Shown piece by piece: positions 10,667 through 22,482 of a DNA stretch of 58,011 nt (position 1 is its first letter; every line of letters begins with the position of its first letter). Location of the stretch: contig ADNK01001207.1 of assembly GCA_000320545.1 (NCBI GenBank), positions 1-58,011 on the forward strand. Reading direction: 5' to 3'. The position numbers and the translations under genes were made by a program. The stretch comes from Bigelowiella natans CCMP2755. Lineage: Eukaryota; Cercozoa; Chlorarachniophyceae. The notes under the pieces were generated by a model. It made no database searches. It was not told the DNA's origin and saw nothing but the letters and a program-made list of their open reading frames with translations.

Positions 10667-11166
10667 CTGATTTCATATGGTGCACAAACGCCATTTCAAA
10701 AACGGTGAAATTACGATCACAACATTCGCTCTCTTTTCCGGAGTCTCGGTGGTTCTATTACCAGTGTTTTTTGCAGATCCGGAAGAGCATCGCCCCCCTT
10801 GGCAGCCATTTGTCTGTTATGAGTGGAACACTACCGGTCAATGCCCCGTTAATACCGGTAGTGATATCCCAGAGATGCTCACTTTCCGGGTAGTAACAGT
10901 CAAATCCCGACCGAACTGGTTAGAAGACAAGAATTTGGCGCGGAGGGCTTTGCTCCCTTTTCCGGAGTCTCGCTGGTTCTGTTACCAGTGTTTTTTGACT
11001 TGCATTGGCTTCCATACCTCTTAATCAGCCTATTTTTGCTCCTGTCGACTTCGAAGGTGGAGGAAAATCGGTTAAATTGCATAGCATTGGGAGCTTTTCC
11101 GATCTTTTTGTGCGAACTCAACCATCTAAAAAAAAATAATAGGAGTTCCTCCAGACAAGGCTTCCC
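10667..11166. other. Divergent gap upstream of APC2, with repeat/foldback element
   Basis: Holds a pair of 41-bp direct repeats and a foldback between them (separate entries). The 5' exon or exons of the minus-strand coiled-coil gene should also be here. A minus-strand frame around 10990-11085 (MQFNRFSSTFEVDRSKN) is a candidate, but its donor phase does not fit the next exon. Confidence 0.5.
10733..10997. repeat. 41-bp direct repeats flanking a foldback
   Basis: Copies at 10733-10773 and 10957-10997 differ at two positions. Between them is a 10-bp perfect stem CACTACCGGT/ACCGGTAGTG (10829-10838 and 10854-10863, 15-nt loop). Outer, imperfect arms are CCGGAAGAGCATC at 10779 and GATGCTCACTTTCCGG at 10874. 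The layout, direct repeats around a palindromic core, resembles a small mobile or remnant element, but no transposase or target duplication is visible. Confidence 0.7.
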
Positions 11167-13339
11167 ATGGCTGCTTCCTCGACCGAGGCAACCGTCGACG
11201 CATGGACGGAGCTCTCCACCACTCTCGGCGATCTACATATATGGTTCCAGATGCTTATTCCGAATTTGAATTAAGCATTTGATGATGGTTGTACATTCTA
11301 AGGGCGGGTCCGAACGCTTCTTGCAGCGCCTCAGCGTTCAAATCGAACCAAAAGGTCGTTTGACTTTTCCCGTAAAAAATCCGCCGCAGTTGAAGCGTAT
11401 TTCTCTCTCATTCAACTACACATAGATTCGATCCGCCGCCGTCCAGCTGAAGAAAGCAGGGATTAATCAAGTGTTCTTTGAATGGTCGAAAGACTAACGT
11501 GTTAGGATTTTCGTCGATCTCTTCACGGCGTGCTGTTTTCATCATATCTCGTATCTGTGCTCAGGTTCTTGGAAAAATGTTTGGATAAAATCAAAAAGAA
11601 GTATGTTCCTGAATTTCACGAGGATTGCGAGGTTTCAATGAGATGTAAATCGTTTGTGTGTTTCGATGAGTGACGCGTGATGTACCTTCAGTTCTTAATG
11701 AAATCTCGCAAAGAGGAAGGTGAGGACGATGAAGGAAGTCAAGAAGAATGTACGAATCAGAACCAACAAGAAAAAAAAGAGATGAAAATCCTGCCAAACA
11801 CTAGTGGCGAGGACCTGCTACGCATGTTGAGGGGCTGGAACGTCGAAAAATATTCCGATTCTTTGGACAAAGTGTTGGGCATTCTACTCAAAACGAGGAC
11901 CTTCATCTTAAATGTAATTTTATAGACGAAGCTATATGTAGACCGAAAGGAATAACCAATCACAAACCTGACACGAAATCTAGGTGAGTGTACTTCTGAT
12001 GCTCGACGGAGGGAGAATGAACATGTCGATGCTATCGGTCTCATCTTATAGTAGCGTCCGAGAAAAGCCCCCAAACACGCCAGTAAGTGATACGCAAGTG
12101 ACAACAGCGACGTACAAATACAACAATAGTTCTACTACGTATTGATGCGGAATTTTTGCCTTCATCTGGCTCCATTGTTCTTCAGCAATCGAACGCCCCC
12201 TTGTCGCTCATTGGGCACAATACTCCACGGACTCCTGCCCGAAGAGCCCCGCGACAAAGCAAAAGCACGCATCGGTGTCATTGTCACCAGCCAAAATATT
12301 TGAAAAATCGTTATTCAATGTGTGTGTCGAGAGAGAAGAGTTTGTAAAAGAATGCTTTGTATGTATACAGCACAATAAGCGACAAGTTAATTCGAACGGT
12401 ACGCGATTTTAGACTCAATTGTATTCATCTTGTACCTAACAATCGGCCATTTGCACATCCCATTCGGTGGTTTATAGTTTTGGCAGCGTGTTGATGCGCA
12501 ATTCTTCACGAAGATGCCTACGGTATGCCCCTTTTCGTACTCTTTAGAAACCTTCTGCGGTGAGAGCATGTTTGCTGGAAACAGCAGTGTGGATGGCGGA
12601 CTGAATCAGCTATCCTGATATTTTGCAGGGTTTCCAAGACGGAATGATGGCTTTTGCGAATATGAGATTCCTACAATACCAAAAGCTTCAAAAAATAAGG
12701 TGCGGCGACGGGAGGAAATGCTGTAGCATTCGACGAATACACCAACAGAACAAATCCTTGCATTCCTAACATGGCCAAACGTGTAATAAGGTGTCGTATG
12801 TTGATGAAATCCACAGGAAAGTGACAATTCAAGGGAATGCAACGCTCGATGCAAAACAATCAGTCGGTGAGGGAGGACAAAGAAAAGCTGATACGAGGAA
12901 GATGAGAAGGGAGGGGAAGATGAAGAAGAAGATCCGGAGGAGGAGGTGGTGGTGGTGGTGGAGGAGGAGGAAGAGGAAGAGGAAGATGACGATATGGTAG
13001 CGGAGATGGGGTTATCAGAACTCAAGAAGGCGATACAGAGCTTCCAGCACGTTGGCCTCAAGGTTTGATCGTTAGCTCCCTGCCAAGAGTGGGGGGAGGG
13101 AATACATCAAGGGTTCATTGGAAAAAATAACACCCACACACAATGTCAATATCGTATGTGCTGTGATATAAAACTCTAGTTTCAGGCCGAGGAGGAACAC
13201 CACTGTAAAATTGTGCACGTATTTAACCTCATTTAGCTTTCGCGTGCCCCCACCCCTCGCCACTTGTTATGATCATCAGTTACGTGAGATCGGCTGGATG
13301 AGATTCGTAGAGAAGGCCTTCTCAAGGGTGATTAAACAT

Positions 13340-13398
<59 letters not shown>

Positions 13399-16123
13399 CA
13401 AGTGTGAATGCAGAGCTGTGACCTGCTGCCACCCTTCCGTCCATAGGTAATCTACGCTCGAATCGAATCCAGACTGGCGAACATATGCGCTGGTGTGTAC
13501 AATGTGCCTCAGCTCGACAACGCTATCTCATGGATGAAGCTTACGGTTTTGCGTTGGCTGCAATGCTTTACAAACTCTGATTCTTCCACCACCACAACCA
13601 CCGCCGCCGCCGCCGCCGCCGCCGCTACTCCCACTGTTTCGCTTACAAAGAGACGACGGGAGAAAGCGTACCTTGATCCCTCCGCAGCTTCTAGTACCAC
13701 CACCACCAGCAGCAGCAGTAGCAGTAGCACCAGTGGCGTTCCTGATGCTACTTCTGCTGCTGCGGAGTCGTCGTGGCACCAAAGGGTCGTGATGTTCACG
13801 TATCGCAAGTTTGCCGCCATGCGAATCGATGAGATGTGGGACATCATCCTGGAGTTTCCCGACACGGAAGCTGCGCTGTGCGACCTACGAAAAGCCCTTG
13901 CTTTCACTGGCGATCATCACCTCCTAATACAATCCCTCAAGCACACCTTCAACAACAGATTGCTGACGCCAGGCGCCAACACACAGGACATCTTGCTTCA
14001 GTATAGCTACACTATTGGGGCGCTGTGTGTCGTCGATCCGACGCGAATCATCCTCAAGGCGATAGGTCCACGGATATGCGGGTAGTGAAGCACTCATGCC
14101 GTATGCATGCAACGAAATGATAGCAAGCCGGCGTACAGAGTGAATAAACGTGATTTTAACCCTGCGACTTAGCTACGTGAGACGAAAATGTCTGTTCCGA
14201 TGTGTGTGTCGTGAGGAGTTTTTCGTTGTGCGTGTATCACCATCGCGTGTATCACCATCGCTATCTTGGTGCTTAGCGTTCATGCTTACAACGTGGAATT
14301 ATCATCATCATCATCATTTGTACCATCACCGTGACCTTCACTGTCCTCTTTTACTCCCGCAGATATCTTCGGTCTCGAAGCGATACCGTACGCTGCATTG
14401 TCGGCAGTTTGATTGATCCAAAGGGCGACGAGAAAGAAAGAGGTGCTGTTACTGCTACTAGTATTGTTCGTGGCGGTGCGAAATGTACTTAAAAACTATT
14501 TCTGTTGTGGAATTTTATTTGACGGGAATGTTAGCACCAACGATTCCTCATGAAGGGGAGGGGGTGTCGGTGCGAGCTGGCACATAAGTGCATTTACCAA
14601 AGGATATCACTGCACAATTAGCTGTGAAGTCTTTTCAATGGAATTTAACAATATATTGATACAACATATCTTTGGTGAATAATAACGTGGCAGATGGGCT
14701 CGCGGAACTGGCCGCCGATTTAGACCCACTCGGCAATACGGAGGAGCGACACTCCGATGACGAAACCGGAGACCCATTCGAATGGGAGCCCGACGCCATT
14801 CTCGCCGACAGCTCCAAGGTTCGTGGCGCTACGACCGCGCACAAATCAGACATTCTGCAGATGCTAATGACGATATATGGCTCCAACGCGCTGTTCATAA
14901 AAGAGTATCGGCTGCTGCTGGCTGACCTCCTTGTCAACAAGATCGACTACGACACGGACAAGCAGGTGCAGCAGCTCGAGCTCCTCAAAATTCGTTTCGG
15001 GGAGAACGCGATGCACGCGTGCGACGTGATGCTACGGGATCTTGCCAACTCGAAGCGCATCAACTCTCATATCCGCCCCGCCCTTGTCGCGAAGGATGCC
15101 AAGATGTCGTCGTCATCGTCGCGAGCCAGCCGACCTACAACGCCTGCAGAAACTCCAATAAAGCGTGGAAGAGTCACCCGCCAAACGCGCCAGAGCACGA
15201 TTTCATTTCGCTCAAGGAAGAGTCGCGCCAGCCCCACAATTCACATTCATAGCGATACCAGTGGTAGTAAGGAAAACGATGCCAAAAGCTCCCAGCAGGG
15301 GAGAGGCCTGAAGGATACTGCCCCCGTAACACCTCCTGGTGCGACGACGCGTTCCCACATAGCCTCCTCCTCTTCATCAAGCTCGATCGACTACGACAAA
15401 AAGTTCTTGGAGGCGACCATTATCTCCAAGGAATTCTGGCCTGAGAGGGACGAAAACGAGCTGAAGCTCCCCGCGCAGGTCGCTCGCGTTGCAGAGCTCT
15501 ACAGTGAGCAGTTCACCAAACTGAAAGCCCCGCGTGTATTGAGGCTCATGCCTTCGTTGGGAAAAGTCCACCTGGAGATCGAGCTGGAGGATCGGCAGCT
15601 TGACTTGGAGGTCACCCCCATCCAAGCAAGCTGCCTCGCGCAGTTTGGGGAGACCGAATCAGATCAACTCACCCTTAACGACATCGCGGAAGGGATGGCG
15701 TGCGACTTGGACCTCTGCCGCCGAGCGCTAGCGTTTTGGTTGCAAAAGAAGGTGATAAAGGAGGTCAAATCGGAGGACGGATCGGTCATTTCGTATCGTC
15801 CACTAGAAAAGCTCACCGGGGAAGAAGATGACGACCACAACATGACCATATCGCTAGCCGACGATAACGAAGACCTAGAGAGCGCTCTCCGCAGCCAAAG
15901 AGCTACCGAATCCAAAAAAGTCGAATCCTACATCATGGGGGTGGTTGTGAACTTCAAAACCGTCACTTTACAGCACATCAAGAACATGCTCAAGCTGTTG
16001 ACGAGTGACGAAGCCATTCGCCTAACTGATCGACAGATCATGGACACCCTTGAGAGAATGGCCAAAAGTGGGAAGATTGAGTGCCGAGACGGCCGCTACA
16101 GATCAATCAAGAAAAGGAGGTGA
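11167..16123 (+). CDS. APC2: Anaphase-promoting complex subunit 2 (cullin-like)
   Basis: Cullin scaffold of the APC/C ubiquitin ligase that drives mitotic exit. Clear exons: 11167..11243, 11327..11354 (tentative), 11426..11484, 11565..11631, 11692..11913, 11984..12082, 12487..12522, 12629..12699, 13186..13218, 13280..13327, 13447..14081, 14363..14442, 14694..16123. One exon begins at 12186 with an uncertain end, and 12700-13062 is unresolved: SELKKAIQSFQHVGLK ends at 13062 after a purine-rich stretch that may be coding or intron. Family matches in order: LKKAGINQVFFEW / FLEKCL near the N-terminus; YRKFAAMRIDEMWDIILEFPDT; YLRSRSDTVRCIVGSL; ILQMLMTIYGSNALFIKEYR; LLKIRFGENAMHACDVMLRD (cullin core); a winged-helix C-terminus with LERMAKSGKIECRDGRYR that would bind the RING subunit APC11. 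An insert of poly-Thr/Ala/Ser (about 13580-13770) and a Ser/Arg-rich insert (about 15100-15390) interrupt the conserved parts. Confidence 0.9.
13343..13396. repeat. (AT)n microsatellite in APC2 intron
   Basis: 27 AT units in the intron 13328-13446. Confidence 0.95.
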
Positions 16124-17041
16124 GCAAGTGCTGAACAAGGACAATTTTCATAGGCGGAAAGAATGTTGGAATTAAGGAACAGCTCATTGAGTTAAGGACG
16201 TATCGTGGTATGACTAAATGGATTTATACATTTCGATTAGTTATTAATTAAAAATGGAACGATCTCCCAAATAACATGACACCTGCTGTCTACGGGTTTG
16301 AATGCGAGCGTGCATAAATTTTGCACTTCTTACGCCGCTCAGCATGTCTAAACGAACGCTCTGTATCTACCTGAAGACGCAACATTGAATGATGCACCTG
16401 GCGCGCTGTGCGCGTCTAGACAAAGAACGCTGTTGAGCTCCTTCGCTACTCGTGCTAGCGTGATCAAATGTAGTCCATTTTTTGCTAGCTGCTCTTCATT
16501 CGTACGTGCGTGCTAGCGTGCTCATCATGCATCCTCTATCCTTGTCGCTGTGCATGTGCTGGATGGCAGTCACAGGCACATCACACGTCTTTTGTGAAAA
16601 CAATCTTTGTCAAAAATGACATTGACGCAGCTCTAGAGCTGTGCAATCGCATCCAAACAGACATGCCTAGAACACTACGGCGGCTGCGCGTGTTGCAGGG
16701 ATCTGGATGTGTCAAAATGTGTTTCCACTAGCTGCGACTAGCAACTAGCAACATGCATGTGAATGTGTGCACCTCACTGATGAATGCACAAAAAAATGGT
16801 AGCAGGTGTGCGCACTATCTAGCTATGCATAGTGCACAGAGTAGCATAGCAGGCCCGGCAGACAAAACTGACATGACTACTTATAAGACTAGATAAGTCG
16901 CCATTGCAAAGATGCTTGCACATGATGCGCGTAGCCTGGCTAGCTGGCTGACATGAACATCTAGAGCGACGTATATGTCTAAATGTGAGGCAGGGATCAT
17001 TGACTTCGTTGTAGAGATCGCATGCTAGAGCAAGATGCAAC
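16124..17041. other. Convergent intergenic gap with palindrome-rich block
   Basis: Between the 3' ends of APC2 (+) and the sirtuin (-). From about 16380 on it is rich in CTAG, GCTAGC and TGCA words. No exon or RNA gene seen. Confidence 0.65.
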
Positions 17042-18364
17042 TCACTTGTCATTCGTGCGATTCACAAAAGGAAGATGATCTAGCTGGCCGTTGACGGCAG
17101 CTTCAACCATGAAGCGACCCATGGTACGCCGACTCCTTGGCCGATGTTTCTGCCCGTGATGGTACTCCTTCTCTACATCGTGTTTTAGTGCTATCTGAAA
17201 ATGACCCTGTGAATTTAGACCGAGAACCATGCCTTTATCGCCTTCAAAACTACCGTATTTCATGATTATCTTCGCTCCTTCCCTAAGGTCGAGCCTGAGC
17301 ATGCTGTCACGCTTGCCCTCTGGAAGAAGCTTGCCGTTTTTGTCGTATGGAACGTCAAACACGTCTACCATTTCAGCGTTTTCTTTTTTATTGGGCTTTT
17401 CCAATTCTACATAATTCTCCTTCTCTAGAGGAGGAAGGGCGTCATATGAAGAGCCACAAAGATAAAGCTGCGGCTTGGAGTTTTTGGATCTGTAACACCT
17501 TCCAACAATCGGCATGGCCTTGCTCACATAGCAACGTTTGCCCCAAAATACTTTATCGGTAGGGCGAGGATAACAGTACGGCACTCCTTGCTTGTCATAG
17601 TCTAACTCCATCTCAGCTGCGAGCTTTTCCATTACTTCATCGATGGTGGCAAAAATTCTCAAGCTAGCTAGATGGTCGAGCTTTGTCTGCTGTAGAGAAA
17701 CGATTACCGTACCAAGCGCCTTCCCCTTTAAAGCCTTCTTTGCAGGAGTGGTAGCGACTCTATCTGCATTCATGCCACAGAGACTCGTACCCATGGCGAG
17801 GCATAAATCGGTTTGCTTCTCTTCCTTGAGCATCCAAGCAAATAGGTCGTCTCGTAGAGAGCCGGACATCTTGACCACCGGATTCGACGGGTCGAACCAT
17901 GCCCCATGGATTTCGTTTAGCGCATACTGTGGATATCCTGCTTTCTGTGGCAGCCCATCGTGATTTTGCTGCACCCAATGGTGAAGATGCCCTGCTTTGT
18001 GCAACCCGGCTAACACTCGATGGGCCAGCGTGGGCTTTGCAGCAAGAGGTGTTTTTAAGACCGGTCGTTGTAGTGCTTTAGAGTCTTTGGCTTTAGAAGC
18101 GTAATCGTTGATACCCGAAGACGTGGAAATCCCCGCCCCCGTGTATGCTGTGCAGCGTTTTGCCTTCCTGATGAGATCCGCCAACATCTTGATCTTCTGG
18201 GTAAGCACCTCGGGCTCCTCTCGATACTCGTGGGCTTTGCACGAATTGTATCCAGGCCTAGCCTCAGAGTCGCATCGAGTTACGATTATAGGATTCGCCC
18301 ATTCGGGATCGCCACGAAAGCCGTGGCAGAGTTGTTTCTTTGCTTTCAATCGAGGTGTTGTCAT
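17042..18364 (-). CDS. Atypical Sir2-family protein (zinc ribbon absent)
   Basis: Single-exon, 440 residues. The NAD-binding core is recognisable: AYTGAGIS (74-80), the PTLAHRVLAGL helix (111-121), QNHDGL (133-138; QNIDGL in most sirtuins), EIHG with the catalytic His at about 153, and AMGTSL (190-195). Sirtuins remove acyl groups from lysine using NAD+. Between EIHG and LRDDLFAW only about 17 residues remain and none is Cys, so the usual CxxC...CxxC zinc ribbon is missing. A ~200-residue C-terminal extension without recognised domain follows (KVFWGKRCYVSKAMPIVGRCYR...). The N-terminus has a Cys/His-containing stretch (CHGF, TRCD, SCKAHEY). Could be an active divergent deacylase or a binding-only relative; the fold call is firm, the activity is not. 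Divergent to the calpain gene. Confidence 0.8.
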   Translation of the reverse strand: MTTPRLKAKKQLCHGFRGDPEWANPIIVTRCDSEARPGYNSCKAHEYREEPEVLTQKIKMLADLIRKAKRCTAYTGAGISTSSGINDYASKAKDSKALQRPVLKTPLAAKPTLAHRVLAGLHKAGHLHHWVQQNHDGLPQKAGYPQYALNEIHGAWFDPSNPVVKMSGSLRDDLFAWMLKEEKQTDLCLAMGTSLCGMNADRVATTPAKKALKGKALGTVIVSLQQTKLDHLASLRIFATIDEVMEKLAAEMELDYDKQGVPYCYPRPTDKVFWGKRCYVSKAMPIVGRCYRSKNSKPQLYLCGSSYDALPPLEKENYVELEKPNKKENAEMVDVFDVPYDKNGKLLPEGKRDSMLRLDLREGAKIIMKYGSFEGDKGMVLGLNSQGHFQIALKHDVEKEYHHGQKHRPRSRRTMGRFMVEAAVNGQLDHLPFVNRTNDK

Positions 18365-18636
18365 GTTGAATTTTGATGAGGATTGGGCCTAACCAACATA
18401 AGAAATTTCTTAAATTTCTTCTCAAAGAAATTTCGACGACAAATCTGGGATCCCGAGACTCTCTCGAGATCTCCCGGATACACTTTGCCGACAAATCTGG
18501 GATCCCGAGACTCTCTCGAGATCTCCGGATACACTTTGCCCATGAACACCAAACGAAACGGAAATGTAGTTATCATTGAATTGAAACCCATTGTGTACGA
18601 GTACATCTATCGTACAACCTTTTTTCAAAGCTAAAA
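18365..18636. promoter_or_regulatory. Divergent sirtuin/calpain promoter with tandem repeat
   Basis: 272-bp gap between two start codons. A 52-bp unit at 18437-18488 is repeated at 18489-18539 (one C shorter). Each unit holds GGGATCCCGAGACTCTC and the palindrome TCTCGAGA. Regulatory role is inferred from position only. Confidence 0.6.
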
Positions 18637-21610
18637 ATGGGGTGTGGAGTGTGCTCAGCGGTCATTGACGAAATTGCAGAGGAGTTAGGCCTCGACGGCG
18701 ATAACAACGACAACAACTCCCAGAACGGAGCTATGCAGACTCCGAACGGAGCTATGCAGACTCCGAACGCAGCAGGGGATCAGAAGAGTTGCTACGAAAT
18801 GCTGCGGGGTTATGATGACTATGCTGAGGAGATTTTGCAATACACTCGCACCAGGGCTCCTCACAAGTGGTCGGTGGTGAAGCGAGAGCTCTATAACGAC
18901 ATGTCTGAAGAAGAGAAGGCAGAGACAACCGAGGAGGAGTTCAACGTCTTGGGTGACTGGCTTGGGGCAGCCAATGACGATGACGTGGTAGCTCATTCAG
19001 ACTGGGTCCGTGTCTTCGCCGCCGCCGCAGAGGAGAAGGTCTTCGACATTTCGAAAATTCCTACCCTGCAACACGAGATGAAGCAAATCGAGAAAAACAG
19101 GAAAGAGGAGGAGCAGCACCAGGCTGACTGGGGGAAGGCAGACGAAAAGAAATCCCGCGAAGACCGCAAGAAAATTGATGATATTCGAAAGAAACAAATG
19201 TATCATTGGGAAACCGTCAATGCTGGGGGAGCAGTTGTTGGGAAACCTCTTGGGAATCTGATGTGGCCTGGAGACGACCCACCTTCAGAAAAGAGCGTCC
19301 ACATGATGCAACAGGCTGGAATTGAAAAGGGATGGATCCCTGGAGAAAACTGTAAGTACCTGCAGAAAGTCAAGAATGTTGGATACTTTTATGAGGAGGG
19401 CACCGAAAGCGGAAAAGCGGGCCCACAGACATGGATGATGAAGAAATCTAATCCAGAGCTTGAACAGAAGAGGAGGGCTAAAATAGAGGCTTACGAAAAG
19501 AAACGCGAAGCTTGGTACAGTAAATCAGCTCAACAACGAGAAAAGGCAATAAAAAAAGGGCTGGAATGGCCAGAAGATGCTTCCGATTCGGTGAAGGTTG
19601 AAGCCGATAAAAAGAGCAGCGGAGGCTACATGCACCATGCCAATCCGCAGGCGCAACTGTTCATACGTTGCAATGGCGAGGAAAGTCCGAAAGTGAAGAT
19701 TGTAGCGAAACTCGAAGGAAAGGGAGAATTCGCAAAACCCACGGGGACGATGGTGGTTGCCTATGCTGGGGAAGCGCGCTTCGCTGGTGAAAGAATTGTC
19801 GACGGCAAGAGGCCAACTGAGCTTGCCCGTGCCGTGTACATCTGCCATCATACCTCTAGAGTCGAGATCGATCTAAAGAAAGCTACGAAAAAAGTCAAGT
19901 TTTCCGATGGGAGCGAGGGCTTTTTGATCCGTCTGCTAATGGTGCTCCAAAGGCCCAACTGGCAGGGACTTGTAAAGTTCTCGGTGGCACCGGTGGCCGA
20001 CTTGGACTTTAAGATGGTAGAGCTGAAATCTGTTACCGAACTTGCGGCAATTGAGAGGGAGAATGAGAGGAAAAGCCTTGAGTGCCGTGACCTGATCGAC
20101 GGGGCCAAAGCAGAGGGCTCAATTAGTTTCTGCGGAATGGACTTGGGCAAACAAGCCGTGCCCATCCTCCTTGAGTACGATCCCGTTTACGACATCATTG
20201 AGCGCTGCGAGAAGGAGGGAAAGAAGTTTATTGATCCAGATTTCCCTCCATGCGACGATAGTCTAAGGCCCCTGTCGGTGCGAAAGCCAAGGAACGCAGA
20301 GAACAACCCAGACCCTCGGGACCGCGGATCACCTTGGTATGTTGTCACCCTCGACTTTAGCAGCTATTCATCCTAATCATTACTGAATGCCTGTAACATC
20401 TCACATTCCTTCCTCCTCCTATCTAACAGGGCGCGCGTCGAGAAGTTCCACTCTTATCCTGATGTAAGTGATTGGGCGTGGGGATTCGATAGTTGGGTGC
20501 GATCTGGGGGAGAGATTGGCAGGGAGAAGTCTTTTGACCGCGATCATAATTTGTCGTCTCTCTCTATATCCTCAGGTCTTCGTTGGCGGGGTGCAAGTGG
20601 ATGACATGTGCCAAGGGAGCATTGGCAATTGCTGGTTCATCGGGATCCTTTCTGGATTAGGCAGGTATCAGGACATCATAAACGCTCTGATTGAGCCCAA
20701 CCGCTGGAACCCCCAAGGAGTATACAGCGTACGGATCTACATGCAGTCAAAGAAGCGCTGGTACTACATCATCGGTGAGTGACAACCTAACACCCCCCCT
20801 GCATGGGAAATGATATCCGATGCCCCTCCTTATACCTTTTTTGGCCTTCAGTGTTGTGTCTCGCCCACTCAGCCATGTTCAGGGCTTGTGATAAGTAAGC
20901 GTGGTGACATTGTGTTGTTGACAGTCGACGACTTCCTTCCTGCCTCGAGGGGTGCGCCACTGTACGTGAGGTCGAAGAAGAACAATGGGGAATTCTGGAT
21001 GTGCCTGCTGGAAAAGGCCATGGCAAAAGTCGGGGGCTCCTATGCTAAGCTGAGGGGCGGAGGCGGACTTAACCAGGAACAAGTTAGCAATTCGTACAGC
21101 GGATTTAACTGTCACGCGGTTCACATGAATAACAAAGATCGTAGTCCTAACGATCTATTCAACAGGGCTATGCTTGCGGAAAGGGGCAAAGCGGTCATCG
21201 TCGGATGCTCAAATTACCCTAAATCGAGATTAGATGTGGACATGAAAGGCATCGTGCGCCTGCACGCGTACGCTGTGATTGGTGGTTATGAGGGGAATGG
21301 CATCCGCTTACTCAAGCTACGCAACACATGGGGCCAGGGTGGAGAGTGGAAGGGAGACTGGAGCGATAAAAGCAAAAAATGGGAAGAACATCCTGAGATT
21401 AAAGAAGGGGTAGGAGCGATATCGTCGAACGATGGCATTTTTTTCATGACTCCTGAGGATGCTTTCAGTCGTTACATGTATTTTGTTGTTTCGACCCCAC
21501 CAAGCAACCTCACCGACAATGCCACAATGAAGCTGATGAACACTCTCGGAAGCACTCACAATCTTGACGAGGAAGCCAAAGAATCTCTCTGGAAGCCCAT
21601 CGGCTCTTGA
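18637..21610 (+). CDS. Calpain-type cysteine protease with N-terminal lipidation motif
   Basis: Model: join(18637..20336,20430..20463,20576..20774,20925..21610), 872 residues, phases agree. N-terminus MGCGVC fits myristoylation of Gly2 plus palmitoylation of Cys3 and Cys6, implying membrane anchoring. The calpain core begins with FIDPDFPPCDDSL at the end of exon 1. Catalytic triad: Cys597 in QGSIGNCWF, His758 in LHAYAVIGGYE, Asn778 in LRNTWGQGGEW. Upstream are charged helical regions (about 145-300) and a domain at about 330-510 that could be C2-like or beta-sandwich; I cannot name it. No EF-hand is evident. Calpains are Ca2+-activated and cleave selected substrates; the target is unknown. 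A short repeat NGAMQTP occurs twice near residues 30-43. Confidence 0.9.
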
Positions 21611-22482
21611 ACAATGGGTTGATTGCACATGTTGCTTGCACTGCGCAAGTGATGCAATTGTGTCATTGCAGATTACATATAAAATGAAGCTTCATGTCTT
21701 GGATTCATGTGATGAAGTTGTTTGCACTACCAATTAGACGGATGCAATGAACAAATTAGATTTTTCCAATGCCATTGCAAAAAAAAAAAAAAAAAAAAAA
21801 ACATGCATAATACTTTTCAAGAAAATCCTGTCCGAATTCGCCGATGTATATGTGCGGCGCGCGATCGTATCGATGCTATGTGGCGATGGGATGGGCGGGG
21901 GTTTCTAGCTACAGATTTCGGTCACCGGTAGTAGGGTGGCATTTATTTCCTCCCACGCTCATCAACGTATCTGCCAGGTATCTAGATTGTCTAGCAATGA
22001 TGCATGTCACTGCACGCAACTGCGCATACATGTCTATGCTAGATGTGCAATGCGCAGCTCATTATCTACGAGCAGCTCAACACGACGTGAGCTGAGCTAT
22101 GCGCGCTAGCTAGTAGCCTCGCATCGTAGTCTAAAGTAGCGTACTCTACGTACGTAGGGCTTGAGCTACTTGTAGCACACAACTGCATCAGATCTATGCT
22201 AGCTTGCGCTATGTTTAGATTTTGGCGCGAGCGTAGCGGTATTGTGCCACGTATTGCAACCCTCTCATTATTACTACTGTGTAATAGTCGTAGTGTCTAA
22301 ACTTAGTTTAGGATATCTATATATTTTCCTCCCTATACACTGGATTCATAGGCATATATATGTTATTAATGGTATCAAATTGCACTGATGGTTTTATTTC
22401 AATTACATAACAACTCAATCGCGCATCAAGGCGTGCATAATCGAGTATGTTAATCGGTAACAGTAAGGCTAGTATATGACAT
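21611..22482. other. Convergent intergenic gap; poly-A tract and palindrome-rich block
   Basis: Between the 3' ends of the calpain (+) and RPS9 (-). A run of about 22 A starts near 21780. Bases 21840-22260 show GCTAGC, CTAGCTAG and CTAG words; the block is shorter and weaker than in the other convergent gaps. No coding exon. Confidence 0.6.

Noticed and set aside
21780-21802. Poly-A tract as sign of a retroposed copy
   Set aside because: No upstream retrocopy or target duplication; the neighbouring calpain has introns.
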